This document shows, one piece after another, positions 51,783 through 63,530 of a stretch of 64,000 bases of DNA. The stretch is taken from positions 938,469 through 1,002,468 of the forward strand of contig JAQFVV010000253.1 in assembly GCA_028023455.1 (NCBI GenBank), read 5' to 3'. Made by a program: the position numbers and the translations under genes. This DNA is from Epiperipatus broadwayi (taxonomy: Eukaryota; Onychophora; Udeonychophora; Euonychophora; Peripatidae). The notes below the pieces were generated by a model. The model ran no database searches. It worked only from the letters and a program-made list of their open reading frames with translations, and was not told the DNA's origin. Position 1 is the first letter of the stretch. Each line of letters opens with the position of its first letter.

Positions 51783-52480
51783 CAGGGGTATCCCAAAATT
51801 ACAGGAATTTTATATTAAAAAATTATTTATTTTTAATTGTTATAAATTTAATCTCTTTCAAATTACTGTCCATTTGATGCCATATATCTATTTAAATGTG
51901 TTTTTAATTTTTCAAATTAGCCCAGAATTTTGAAAAGTGATGCCTTTTAACATCTCTGTTATTTTTTCCCACCACTTCCAAGTCTGCAAACAAAAAAAAA
52001 TGGACATTTTTTCATTTCAGAAATTTTTAAAAAATCGCATAAAGTGAGATCGAGCAAATGCAGATGATAGATAAATTGGATCATACTGAATTTAATTAAA
52101 AAGTGTTTTACACTCAAGGTTTTGAGAGATGGCACTGTTGGGGTGGAGTTTGCATTCTTTTCTTCACACAAACTGCGATATTTATATTTTACTGTATCAT
52201 GTAAATGTTTCAGAACTTGCATATAAAATGTCTGATTGTTATGAGTTAAATCTGGGGAAAAATGTCATTTGCATAAAAACAAATCAACCTTAATTCTAAC
52301 ATTTCAATCATTATAAAAAAATTGACAAATATGCAAAATGCTTTTTAGAAAAAAAATGTGTTATGTGATCCCACAATTTCATCCGGTGATGTCATTTGCC
52401 AGATTGATGCACAAAGGTCCCTGCAAAAGGTATGTAACAGTTTAAATATATATTACAACATGCATGCAAACCAGAGTGTG
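51783..52480 (-). pseudogene. Mariner/Tc1-type transposon relic
   Basis: CAGGGGTATCCCAAAATTAC at 51783, directly after TA, matches a mariner inverted-repeat end and its TA target. The minus strand (52222 to 51990) reads QTFYMQVLKHLHDTV, then SVKHFLIKF and LLDLTLCDFLKISEMKK. This corresponds to the mariner blocks VN..FY..VLK.L, the FL helix, and the SPDLAPCDF-LFP--K segment that carries the last catalytic Asp; here the D of LCDF is kept. A possible upstream part, down from 52440, is too decayed to assign. No right-hand inverted repeat was seen. Confidence 0.65.
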
Positions 52481-53095
52481 ATTCCTGTTACTTTTGGTTC
52501 TCCCCCCCCCCATCATTGAAAAAAAAAATTATGATTGTTCAAAAATTGTCAAAGTGTTTTTAAAAGTTTGAATATGTTTAGAGCCACTTTAATTAAAAAA
52601 TAAATTGATAGCAGAATAATTTGTTTTCAATTAATAGAAAAGTTTGTATAATATTCAAGCATGAGAAAAGAAAGGATTGAGTCGAGTTGTGATGACAGAA
52701 CTTTAGCTTTAAAATGCCCCATGGCCACAGTTTTATAAATTCTATAGAAAATTTTAATTAATAATAAGCCTGAAGCTAAAATAAAATTTTCTATTTCAAA
52801 TATGAGATAGTTTTTCTTTAACATTTTATTTTAAACAGCAACAATAAATTAGTTTTTGAAACTTATCTTTTAAAATACACCTTTAACTCATTTATCTAAT
52901 ACATTTAAGGTAAGAATGTACCATAGCAATCATCATCAATTTGTACCCACTATTCTAATTTACAATTGATTATTTACCATAATGATCATAAGACTTTTTA
53001 AAGTGTCATTTTGGAAGATTGACAACATCATAGGATAGTGACATCACATCATCTCAAAAAAATGGTGGCATTCATACTACAAATTTACATTATGG
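52481..53095. other. AT-rich noncoding DNA
   Basis: Nothing was recognised. A C-run of nine bases or more lies at about 52502. Confidence 0.5.
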
Positions 53096-53099
53096 AGTT

Positions 53100-54330
53100 T
53101 ATTCATTATACCCAGTAAAGTATATAATATTACACTATACAGTATTTTAATTATAAAATTAAAACACAATTAATGTACAGCTCATAATTTAATTTTCCTC
53201 CAATGTCTTTGTGAGACAATCAATATATTCTTTACTGACATATCCAAAGTAAATTTTAATGACTACAAAAGTAAAAAAAGTGTCTCATTCACAATAAATA
53301 CTCAAAAGCCTGTTTTGGTGATGTACAATAACCAAATGTGTTAAAATTATGTTTTGAAATGTGTACATTAGTTTAAATACTATATATTAACTCACTGTTA
53401 CATAATATATTTCTTATTACTGGCATTTTTGTGACAAAATTATGAACATATAATTGTAAAAATTGAATTACTGTATGCAAGTTATTTTAAGGGGGAAATG
53501 ATTCCATGTATTCTGCAATTAATAATCAACCTTGTATGATTAAAGTTATCAAATATAAACATAAAATAATATTTATTGTATAATATTTTTTTAATTTTAA
53601 ATCATAATATCAAGCCAAAGAAGACATTGTCCAAAAAGTAAAAAAAATATATATAGTGCCAAAAAATGAAATATAAATTTCATTTAGCATAAAAATAAAA
53701 ATAAATTTTTTGTCATATATATTTAGTATCAATAATTAATTTTAAATTATATATTATATTAGCTAAAATATTCAGTCAACTATCTTCGAATTTAAACTTT
53801 TTAGTCAAATTCATTGTAAATCTGAAATATTTTTAGTAACAAAAGAAGAGATGGAGGGGAATGATTTCATGAATTATGCTATTAATAATCAACTTTATAA
53901 AATCAAAAGTTATCAAATGTAAGTTTAAAAAAATATTTACTTGTTATATTTTAAATTATAATCTTGTTACTTCTTTCAGACATATCCAAGACAATGCCAT
54001 ATTATCACAAACTTAAAAAATTATAGTACCAAAATAAAAATACAAATTTTATTCAACATGAAATTAAAATAAATGTTGCTTATATATTATTAATAATTAA
54101 TTTTAAATTGTGTATTGTATACATATTAGCTAAAATATTCAGTCAAGCAATTTTAAATTAACACCTTTATAAATGCTAATTTTAGTCAAATCAAAAATGC
54201 TATTATTATAAATGTATTTTCAATACAAAAAAGAATGAGGAAGATATCAAACATTATGCATTTAATAGTAAATTTTGTATGGTGAAAATGCAATACAAAT
54301 AAATTAAAGAAATTTTGTGCTTTTAATTTT
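53100..54330. repeat. Diverged tandem repeat, period ~365-380 bp
   Basis: GGAAATGATT.CATG...ATTAATAATCAAC begins near 53493 and 53857, with a weaker third start near 54232. Between them both units carry TTATCAAAT, ATAATTAATTTTAAATT, then TAGCTAAAATATTCAGTCAA in the same order. The GACATATCCAA string at 53238 and 53979 suggests an even older unit to the left. No coding content. Confidence 0.7.
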
Positions 54331-57300
54331 TATTTAAATGGGCTGTATTTCTGCCATTAGAACATACTGCATTATTTAAGAAATAGCTAGATCATTCCAA
54401 AAAGTGGCTACAATGCATAATAAAACATGGCATCTCATGCCACAAAAAGATCTTCACTAGCATATTTGCATATAAAGTGCTTCTTATTTAGATTTCTGTA
54501 ATACATACTGTTAAACAATGCCTTAAATATTGATTACAATCTGCTAACACAGAATATATATATATATCAGAATTTTTATTTTTTTTAAATTAACTACATG
54601 ATTAGATTTTGGTAATGTACAGTTCTATAATTTGGCTACACTTGCACTGTTGGTAAATAACTTTATGGTCACAACAGTTTAGTTAGTGAAATATTATTAA
54701 ATATTGCTTTTTAATTCTGAATAATTTCAGATAAATAAAACTGAAACTTTGATATGGATTACAATTTTGCAGAAAAACAACAAATTGTCAACTGTAAAGT
54801 TACTCTTGTTTTCTTGTTCTATTTTTATATGTGTGCACAATAAAACCACATATTTTCTTTTAGCTATATTAAATTTTTTTTTTAAATTTACAGCTATGTA
54901 TATTTTCAACAGGAATCATATCAGCAACTAATATCATAAACATCACTTCTTCAATCTATGGATTAAAGAATCATCAGAACCTTCATGATATACTAACTTC
55001 AACAATTAAGACAGCATTTTATTGATACTTTGGATAAAGACGCTGATAAAAAATTAAATGATGGCAACATTAAAGATCTTTTGCAATCACAGGAGAAAAA
55101 TTAACTAATGAGGAATTAAGCAATTTGATGAAGAAAAAAAATCAACGACCCTGTGGAGAAGAACCTGGACATCAAAAAAACCGAAGGAACTAATTTTATA
55201 TCACAACACTACGAACAGCACTTTTGAAGAATTTGATTCTAACTTAGAATGTTTCATCCAATCTAAAAATATTCTTGTATCAACAAATGAGACCTTGTAA
55301 TACATTGTATGAAAACAAAATCAAAGAAACAAGTCAACCATATCTAAACTTTTTGTCTATAGATTTTCAGTCGTCAACACTTGGTATACCTCCTCCAAAA
55401 AATCAAATTCAAAGGATTTAAAAGACAAGATAGATATTTTAGAATAACAACTGGTAACTGACAAATCTAGATGACAGTAAATGCTGAATGCATTGTTGGA
55501 TTATAAGAAAGACTAACTTTAAGCTAAGTATTTTTTTCTTTTTATATAAATTTAACTTGCATTATCTTACATACATATTTTAACTGCATATTTACATAAT
55601 ACATGCATAGCACGGTTTACACATGCATACATTATGCATTAGGGTTTTTTAAGATTTACTATATGTACTGAGTTAGATTGTCTGCTAGTGCAATGTTACA
55701 ATTTATGGTATAATTTTTATAGCAGGAAATCGCTAATTTTTTCCCGCAGAAAACCATTATAATCTTTTGCTTTTTATACTATTTTTTTCTTTATGATGAA
55801 TTTTGGTAACCAATTGTTCTCCCTAAAGGTAGAAAAGATGGATAATAATATTTAAAAAAAAAATTACAAAATGAAGAAACAAATATCAGACAGTGAACAG
55901 ATAACTTTTTTATTAAAGCAGACATTTGTACACAGATAAGAAAGAATATTAAAAGTATTATCAACTATCATTTAAAAAACCTTAATATGCAGAAATTCTA
56001 TAAAATGGTAAAAACGAATTATTAAATCCATAAAAAAAATTAAACGCTAAAATGAAAAAAGGATAAAATTTTGAAATATATCAATTTAATATTGATATTG
56101 AAAGAAAAGTTTTGACAGCATAAATAAAGTATATAGAAGAATTCTCCAAAATAGTAATATCAATGAATTTGAAAACAAAATAACATATAATTATATCTAG
56201 TGTAGTGGCACACATAATAAATAAAACGATAAAACATACTACTAAGCATATTAAAATAAAAGCTCCAGAAAACGATTAATATTATACATCTTTTTAAAAA
56301 GTAGATTAAAATGTAAATATTGGCAAAATTATGAAACGAAGGTTTAAAATAGGTAGATGTATTACTAAGAATTTAAGATCATTATAAATAATCGACAAAT
56401 GCACTTTGATCTCATATCTAGAGAACAAAAATAAATAGAATTTTTTTCCTAAGACATCGGGATTTTGTACATAAGTGATCACATAATTCACAATTAATTC
56501 TTCAAAGCGCCAAAAAATGATAACGATGTTATTAACTACAAAAAAAAAAAAAAAATAAAGCTAAATACTTAAAAAAATGTATTCAACACTTTATGATTAA
56601 TAATAATGAATAAAAAGCTAATAGTCATAATTCCCTTGATTAAATTTTTAAAAATGATGAAAACTTGATCTTACTACTGGTTGAAAACATAAAGTTGAAA
56701 TTAATTATAGAATTAAACATGGAAAAGTGTTTGAAAAAACAATTTAATTTTATAACAAAATGTATCAGTGTGCCGAAAACAAACTTTCTTTAGTCTAACT
56801 CTAAGAATTTCTTACAAAAACTACAGATTACTGTAGGAAAAGTATGTAAAGATATGTATTGAATACACAAGGGACTATAAAGATAAGATGTACATGGCAA
56901 GAGGGGAACTAAATATTACTGACATTTTTAAAGAGTTTAAATGTTAAATTGAAAAAGATATGGTTCACTGCTATAGATGGAAAACTAAAATTCTAAATTG
57001 AATTTAAAATGTTTTTAAGAGATCCATGGCAGCATATGAGATAGACGGATAAAAAATTTTAAATGATATGGAGATGATAAGGATCAGAAATACTAAAATG
57101 AATTTAAAAACACTTTTATTCTCCACAAAATGGTCCTGATTTATAGTAATATGTAATTAATGAAGTTAAGTATGAAAAACGAGCAATATATGACTAATAA
57201 AAAAGGATTATTTTTACTAATGATTCCACAATCTAAAAATACTCTAAGATATTACACTCAACTACAAATTCAATTCATCGCTTATGCTTGGTGATTTATA

Positions 57301-57616
57301 AGCACAAGATTCAATACAAAAAAAGAAATAGTAGCAAGCATTACATAAAGAAATCATAAGCACATTTGAATAATGTGAAAATTATATAAAAGTCAGAGTT
57401 GATTACAAATCTATTTTATTAATCTTAGATTTATTTTTGCTATAAATTATTGAAATACTATTTTTTGCATTACAATATGTATGACAAATGAAGTATTCTT
57501 TACCTGATAGTAATACTAATCTTAAGATTTCAATTTGATTATATATTACATTTTGATTATTGTCACTTATTAATTCATGCTTCGCCTATTTGTTTTAAAT
57601 GGTATATAGAGTAAAA
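54331..57616. other. AT-rich DNA with one coding-like patch
   Basis: Mostly featureless. 54960-55510 is less AT-biased and reads in broken plus-strand frames as a charged protein (for example DKDADKKLNDGNIKDLL, GEKLTNEELSNLMKK). It could be the C-terminus of a pogo/Tigger-type transposase, but no catalytic block is visible, so I do not name it. Confidence 0.4.
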
Positions 57617-57619
57617 AAA

Positions 57620-58640
57620 TTATATATATATATATATATATTGTAACCTTCTCCTCTGATCATTGGACACTCAGGCCTACACATTTCTGTAATCATAAAT
57701 AAATCATACCGCACATTTTAGGCGCTATAATCTTACCTGTAGCCTTTCCCCTTAATCTAACTAGTCCAATTTACACGTTTGGAAATCATATCTTTCTCTG
57801 TAACTTTCCTAGCTACAACTAATCTAGAATATATATCTAAAATAAATGATAAACTAAAGATGATTTCTTTATTAGCTAAGCTCGCATGAAACTATAATCT
57901 TAGAGAAGATCACAAGGTGGATTAATAATTTCTGGTCAAGCTAGCCTCAAAATCCACAAACAAGCAAACAAACAAAAAAATTATAAAATAAACTTCATAT
58001 TGTCAAACTAATAAATAAATAATAATTAGATCGATGGAATGAATATGAAATTAGAAGTATAAATTAAGCAATAAGTAAATGAGGATGTAAATGATTAAAT
58101 GAATGATGCAGATAAGTAATAATTAAATAATAAAATAAAATGAGTCTGAGAATGAAGATGCGTAAGAGTTAATGGATGATTAAGATGAGAATGGAATAAG
58201 AGCTAATGAATGATGAGTAAATTAGGATAATGAATTAGGATGAAAAAAGAGAATAAAGAAAGATTGAAATGACAGATGAGAGGAATGATAATGATAAAAG
58301 ATGATGTCAAGAACTCTAAATTTGATATTGAATTAACTGATAATAAGACAATTAAATAAAGTACAGATTCTAAGCTTACTAAGACCAGAATATTCACTAT
58401 AAAGTCAAAACCAACTATATATATTTCAGACGAAAGAAATAATAGATACTTTAAAATTTGGTTGACCTTATATCTCATGGTGAATGTAACACAATTCCAT
58501 TCTAATTACAATAATTAACTGGATACAAATTTACCCTAAATCCTATCACAAGTTAATATAACTTATCCATCTCAGGGTTCGCATAGCTTAAAGGGTGATA
58601 TACAAGATACACTTGAGTCAGTGAGAGGGATTTTACCACT
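57620..58640. other. Unclassified segment after (TA)n-TTGTAAC junction
   Basis: (TA)n at 57620-57640 passes into TTGTAACCTTCTCC. The next ~200 bp are GC-richer and unlike the surroundings, as is 58560-58660. Between them is A/G-rich DNA with many AATGA and GATGA strings. It may be an LTR-type or non-autonomous element, but no second copy is in the window. Confidence 0.25.
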
Positions 58641-60991
58641 ACCCAAGCATAACACACACCAAATAGTTCTTAATACTGAATTGAATTACTAAACTATATT
58701 CAATAAATTTAAATAAATTCTATAAATTCCCTAACTATGCTAAACTTTAAGTTCCAATAAGAGTAATTTTTCTATAGCTAAACATAATAGCTTTCCAACT
58801 TACTTTCTCCATTAATTAGAAACAAGGTGACCAAGACCAGTGAATGATAGATCTGTGGATTCAAATGAACTGATCAAACCAATATTAGGTTTTTAATCTT
58901 TTAATATATCACTTAAACTAATATTCTTTAGGTTAGTATGTTTAATTATTAAGTTATGATGCCCTAGATATACTCATAAATTATAAGGCTTAATACAATT
59001 ATTCTGATATACCTACATATAGTGACTTTTACAATATTGATTGATGACAATTTCACCATAAACACAGGATATGTCGATAGCAATAACAATAATAATGTGT
59101 GGGTGTGTTGATTAGCAATAAGAATACTGAAGACTAAATAAAATTTTAACACAACAATATTTATTTACATTATGTACAAGTCTCTTTCAGACACATTACA
59201 CAAAACAAGATAAATCCATTCCAAAATTAGGGATGGAAATTAATGATGTGGTAAGTAATAACCAACTAATATGCCAAACATTTTGGATATGTTTTTTTAT
59301 TATTCTATCAGGTAAACTAAGATAGTTAAACTTATTTGAGCTATTTTAGCATTGAAATTGCAAACAAAATGTATTAATATCCTTTGGATATACGCAACTT
59401 TTAAATAAAAAAAATTCTAAATTACAATTTATTATATCAAATTATAGCTGTTTGAGTTATTAGAATATGATAAGGGCAATTATCACATTCCAATACAAGT
59501 AATAATTTATTATAATTTACTATATAAAAATTTTATTGCATTGATGTGGGCAAACATCATCAGTTAAATGCACATATGACACCAAAAGCATTCACTATGT
59601 CCACAACTTAACCTTTATTAATTAACTGATCTTACTATTTCAGTAAATACCTATTTGTTGAAAACCAATCCACATTGTTCATGTACACACCTTGCTCTTT
59701 TATGTAGAAGTTCTACAAACACTAGTAAGTTTTGGTTGGTCTGTTTATAAACTGATGAAGATTACACAACATCAGAAAGACACTATTTCCATTAGACAAC
59801 ACTATAGCTATATCAGACTTTATCTTATCCTTGCTAATCGATTTAAAAAAATACACTTTATCATATACGGTGAAATATTAACTATATAACTTCTTGAGGG
59901 ATTTAAATAAAGGAGGCTCTACAAAACAATATGATAGTTGTATATCAAGAAACAACATAATAGTTGTATAAGAATATGGCCAATTCTGATACTTTTTCAT
60001 AGGTATAAAAGTGTGGGCAGTGCCTCTCCACTGGAAAACAGAATTCAGACCATGGGATCTACCTCTTTTAGATGTAACTATGCTCTAAACACTAACTCTT
60101 AATCAGCCCCAACAATATCATCCTCTCATATTAATCACAATGGGGAATTCTCTATCATCCCATGTACAATATTAATTATTATTATTATATCTAAGGCTCT
60201 TATATGTAGCCCTAACTCATCCTAAAATCTATCACAAATTTTGATCAATAGAATAGCAAGGTAAAACAACACTAATAATCCAAGTGGAAACAAATATTCC
60301 ATTGCACATTGCAGAAACTGTTAATGTTTTATAAACAGACCACCAATATCAGTAAAATAACCATTAATTATTTCAAAATAATAATCATACCTTTTATTAT
60401 AGCAAGCCATGTACACCGTAAACAAGGAGGATTAAACTACATTTTGTATTTAAAGTGGGCAGTTCGTTTATAAGCAAAATTAAGCAATAATAAAAAAAAT
60501 GCTTATTAAATTATTTTATATAATAGAACAATAGTATCATTATGTGTATATTTTTGACCAGTTTGGGTCTATTTGTTCCCCTCCTCGATATAATATTAAC
60601 ATCTGTTTTAGCAGTGAAAGAAATAAACATTTCTCTTTCGGACCAGCTAAATAATATTTACCATTATGCTTTCCCTTCATTGGGAAAATAATATAAATAT
60701 GGATAATAAATGTATATAACTTTATACATAGCTACATCATTACTTAATATATATTCTATACCCTGGTATAGATATAAAAAAAAATTAATACCTGAATAAA
60801 ATGTGAAAGAAAAAAAAAACGCATTACAATATTATATATAGCCATTAACAAACTAAATAAACATTACATTTTCTACCATTGGACTTTATCGAAGTTTGAT
60901 TCATTCTTATAAATAAAACACTATGAAAACGGATATGATAAGCAAACATTCCTGAGTAATATATATATATATTGGTTATTCGGTTCATATT
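58641..60991. other. AT-rich noncoding DNA
   Basis: No gene was recognised. TATAAAAGTGTGGGCAG near 60004 looks like a promoter core with a GC-richer 90 bp after it, but no open frame follows. Confidence 0.45.
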
Positions 60992-60999
60992 AACATCTT
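60992..60999. repeat. Merlin target-site duplication, left (AACATCTT)
   Basis: Matches AACATGTT at 62761-62768 in 7 of 8 bases. Eight-base duplications are characteristic of Merlin insertions. Confidence 0.75.
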
Positions 61000-61276
61000 G
61001 GTAAAAGTTCACTATAACGGTCTATGGTTGTTTGCCCTCTATTGTTTAAAATTTAAACTAAATTGCTTGAGAATCTGACATGTATGATATTATATTCAAA
61101 TAAATTAAAATTTAATCAAATGTAAAAGATAATAATAAAAAAAAAACCTTTTGAATGTTGGATTAATTACACGACATTTATATGCTACTGTCTTACAATT
61201 ACGTGAAAATTTATTCAAATGTAAAAGATAATAAAAAAAACATTTACCTTTTTAAATATAATTACGTCCTATACAG
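61000..61276 (+). repeat. Merlin left inverted arm
   Basis: Contains the terminal repeat, AT-rich untranslated DNA and the last few codons of the transposase. The blocks GTTTGCCCTCTATTG, TTTAATCAAATGTAAAAGAT and AACATTTACCTTTTTAAATA all reappear inverted in 62392-62760. Confidence 0.9.
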
Positions 61277-62214
61277 ACTAGGAAGTTGGAGAAAAAAGTG
61301 GTATTGCTGTATCTACTACGGAGGGCAAATTCGTGCAGGTATGATGAAAACAAAGCTCTGATAGTGCCACATTGGAATTTCAGCTTACGCTTTGCTCTCA
61401 TCCACATATTTTCAATATTCTGGGTGTGTATGTCTCGGTCTTCGGGATCCATGAAGTTTTCCTGATGGATGACAACCAAATGCAAATACACACCATTGTT
61501 GAGACTGCTGATGTTATTGTACGCAGCCCAGCCATCTGAAATAATGTGCGTACCTGGTAAAATGAACCGCTGTATCAGACCCTCCAGTGTATCAGCCATC
61601 CTGTCTGCCACTTCTATCAAGAAGCACTTTCTTGATGCTCTCTCTATGCCGCCAAACACCCAATGACCTGTCCGTATAGCCCCCCTGTGATATTTTCGTT
61701 GGAATAGTAGGTTTCGTCTATTTTGACGATTAATGGCTCCCCATTATCATCAAATCCACTGAGAACTGTTGGATTTGTGTCAAAATATTTGGCACATTCC
61801 TCCTGGCAAAAATTCGCCCAGTCAATGATAATTCTTTTGCTCATGCCGGTCTCATGCACAATGTGTTGTTGGGGCATATTACGCACCCAAAAATACACGA
61901 TGCTTGTAATTGTTCCCAGAGGCAGATGACTTTTGGAAAAAGAAAGACCCCTTTCTGATTGAGATGCGATGGTGGCATATTCTGCACTGCCATATACACC
62001 CATCTAAGCCTGTAGAATACTTCACCAGCGCACTCCGAACACCGCACTGTTGGCATAAGGCATAGTTCTTCAGAAGGAGTCTTCGTGCAAGCCATTTGAT
62101 GGCCAATTCCATAGTTTGTATGACGTCCCATAACTGGCGCATATTCCATTCTTCTGCCAGAATAGCAGCAACGCTTAAAATTTCACTATCATGTACTAAG
62201 CATGTAGCAGACAT
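61252..62214 (-). pseudogene. Merlin transposase, two compensating frameshifts
   Basis: About 321 residues from ATG at 62214. Residues 54-80 form a zinc ribbon (CQQC...CRIC), followed by ISIRKGSFF, the usual link to the helix-turn-helix part (KRIIIDWANFCQE). The catalytic core has IDETYY (first Asp), WVFGGIER, IISDGWAAY (second Asp, about 61536) and HTQNIENMWMRAKRK (final Glu). All three DDE residues are kept. The frame is lost near 61935-61945, in a T/A-rich run after GSFF, and regained at 61680-61685, where a run of six C appears to lack one base; beyond this IRTGHWVFGG reads correctly. Sequencing or consensus errors in homopolymers are an alternative, in which case the gene would be intact. 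It ends at a stop at 61252. Confidence 0.88.
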
Positions 62215-62336
62215 CTTTTGTAACTATAAAACTGTACACGTATGCATGTAATTCGCGCCGTTGAACAAATAAGGTGTCTTTTTTTTTTGCAACATGTGCT
62301 ATAAATGTAGTTATTTTAAATTCTTAAGTTGTAGAC

Positions 62337-62391
62337 AGTGTACGCACATTATTTCAGATGGCTGGGCTGCGTACAATAACATCAGCAGTCT
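62337..62391 (+). repeat. Inverted transposase fragment inside right arm
   Basis: GTACGCACATTATTTCAGATGGCTGGGCTGCGTACAATAAC-type text is an inverted copy of transposase positions about 61500-61548 (the SDGWAAYNN region). It joins directly to the copy of 61276 and below, so about 220 bp are missing between. GAGA is shared at the join. Confidence 0.85.
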
Positions 62392-62760
62392 CCAACTTCC
62401 TAGTCTGTATAGGACATAATTATATTTAAAAAGGTAAATGTTTTTTTTATTATCTTTTACATTTGAATAAATTTTCATGTAATTGTAAGACAGTAGCATA
62501 TACTTTTTTATTTTAAATTCTTAAGTTGTAGACAGTTTAAAATCTTAACTTTCAAAGAAATTAAAAGTAATTATTTTAATTAATGTCGTGTAATTAATCC
62601 AACATTCAAAAGGTTTTTTTTATTATTATTATCTTTTACATTTGATTAAATTTTAATTTATTTGTAATATAATAACATACGTCAGATTCTCAAGCAATTT
62701 AGTTTAAATTTTAAACAATAGAGGGCAAACAACCCTAGACCATTATAGTGAACTTTTACC
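62392..62760 (-). repeat. Merlin right inverted arm
   Basis: Inverted partner of 61000-61276. It carries an insertion of about 75 bp at 62503-62580 that repeats TTAAATTCTTAAGTTGTAGA from 62318. Confidence 0.88.
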
Positions 62761-62768
62761 AACATGTT
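62761..62768. repeat. Merlin target-site duplication, right (AACATGTT)
   Basis: Pairs with 60992-60999 with one mismatch. Confidence 0.75.
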
Positions 62769-62959
62769 CAGACAAAATTCAAACATTTCTCCAATGGCAA
62801 TAGAAATCCTTTATCGGTTTGTGTACTAATGTAAGCATACTGAAGCAATATTAAAACATTTTCGAGAATAAGTCATTTAAATAGGTTTAATTAATATATA
62901 TTGATTTGTCTATTTTTGTTTTTCTTCTTTTTTTTTTCATCTGCGCAAAGATCTGTTAT

Positions 62960-63530
62960 ATTCTTAAATAATCTGGGTGATTTTAAAACCATTTAAAATA
63001 TTATCACGTTGCAAGTTATTTACTAACGATAAACAAATAAATACTTCTTTCACTTCCCTTTATCAGCAAATTAGGAGGTTTAAAGTTATACTGAGAAGCA
63101 TCTATTTAATTATAAATACGATCTTCTAAGCGATTTTAATTAATATGTAACATTTTTTTTTTTCAAATGTAGCACAATTATAATTAGTTTATTACGATCT
63201 TTGAAAATAAACTTTTAAATCATTTATGGATTTTGTTTACTTTGTTTTTCCGTTTTAATTAATATATAATATATATTTTTTTCCAAATGTAGCACAATTA
63301 TAATCAGTTTATTACCATCTTTGGAAATAAACTTTTAAATCATTCATGAATTTTGTTTTCTTGGTTTTTCCGTCCACAGTAATTGGTACAATCTGAAATA
63401 ATCTGGGTAATTTTCAACACTTAAAATATTATCACTTTATATGTTGTATAATGAAGAAAAAAAATCAATATTTCTTTATTCACTATTATTGGCAATTTAT
63501 TTCATATTTAAGAATGTTAAGCAGAATTCA
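62960..63530. repeat. Nested tandem duplications
   Basis: TTTTAATTAATAT...AAATGTAGCACAATTATAAT...TTTTTCCG occurs at 63134-63252 and 63253-63371 (period 119). A larger pair surrounds it: AATAATCTGGGT.ATTTT...AAAATATTATCAC at about 62967 and 63394, each followed by TTCTTT.AC...AGCA.TTCATTTAAT-like text. Confidence 0.75.

Larger units (their letters stand above)
61000..62760 (-). mobile_element. Merlin (IS1016/IS1595-like) DNA transposon
   Basis: 1761 bp. The ends GGTAAAAGTTCACTATAA (61000) and its inverse (to 62760) are terminal inverted repeats, flanked by an imperfect 8-bp target duplication. The inverted similarity continues inward for 250-370 bp on each side: 61000-61276 against 62392-62760, with an extra ~75 bp inside the right arm. 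The minus strand encodes a transposase (61252-62214). Merlin is the eukaryotic branch of the bacterial IS1016/IS1595 families. It moves by cut and paste with a DDE enzyme. Confidence 0.9.

Noticed and set aside
58203-58478. 91-codon hydrophobic minus-strand frame resembling a membrane protein
   Set aside because: Low-complexity A/G-rich DNA read in reverse gives Leu/Ile/Phe/Ser by composition. No splice signals or family match.
61469-62149. Plus-strand and third-frame open frames across the Merlin element
   Set aside because: They overlap the minus-strand transposase, whose zinc ribbon and DDE motifs show which strand is coding.
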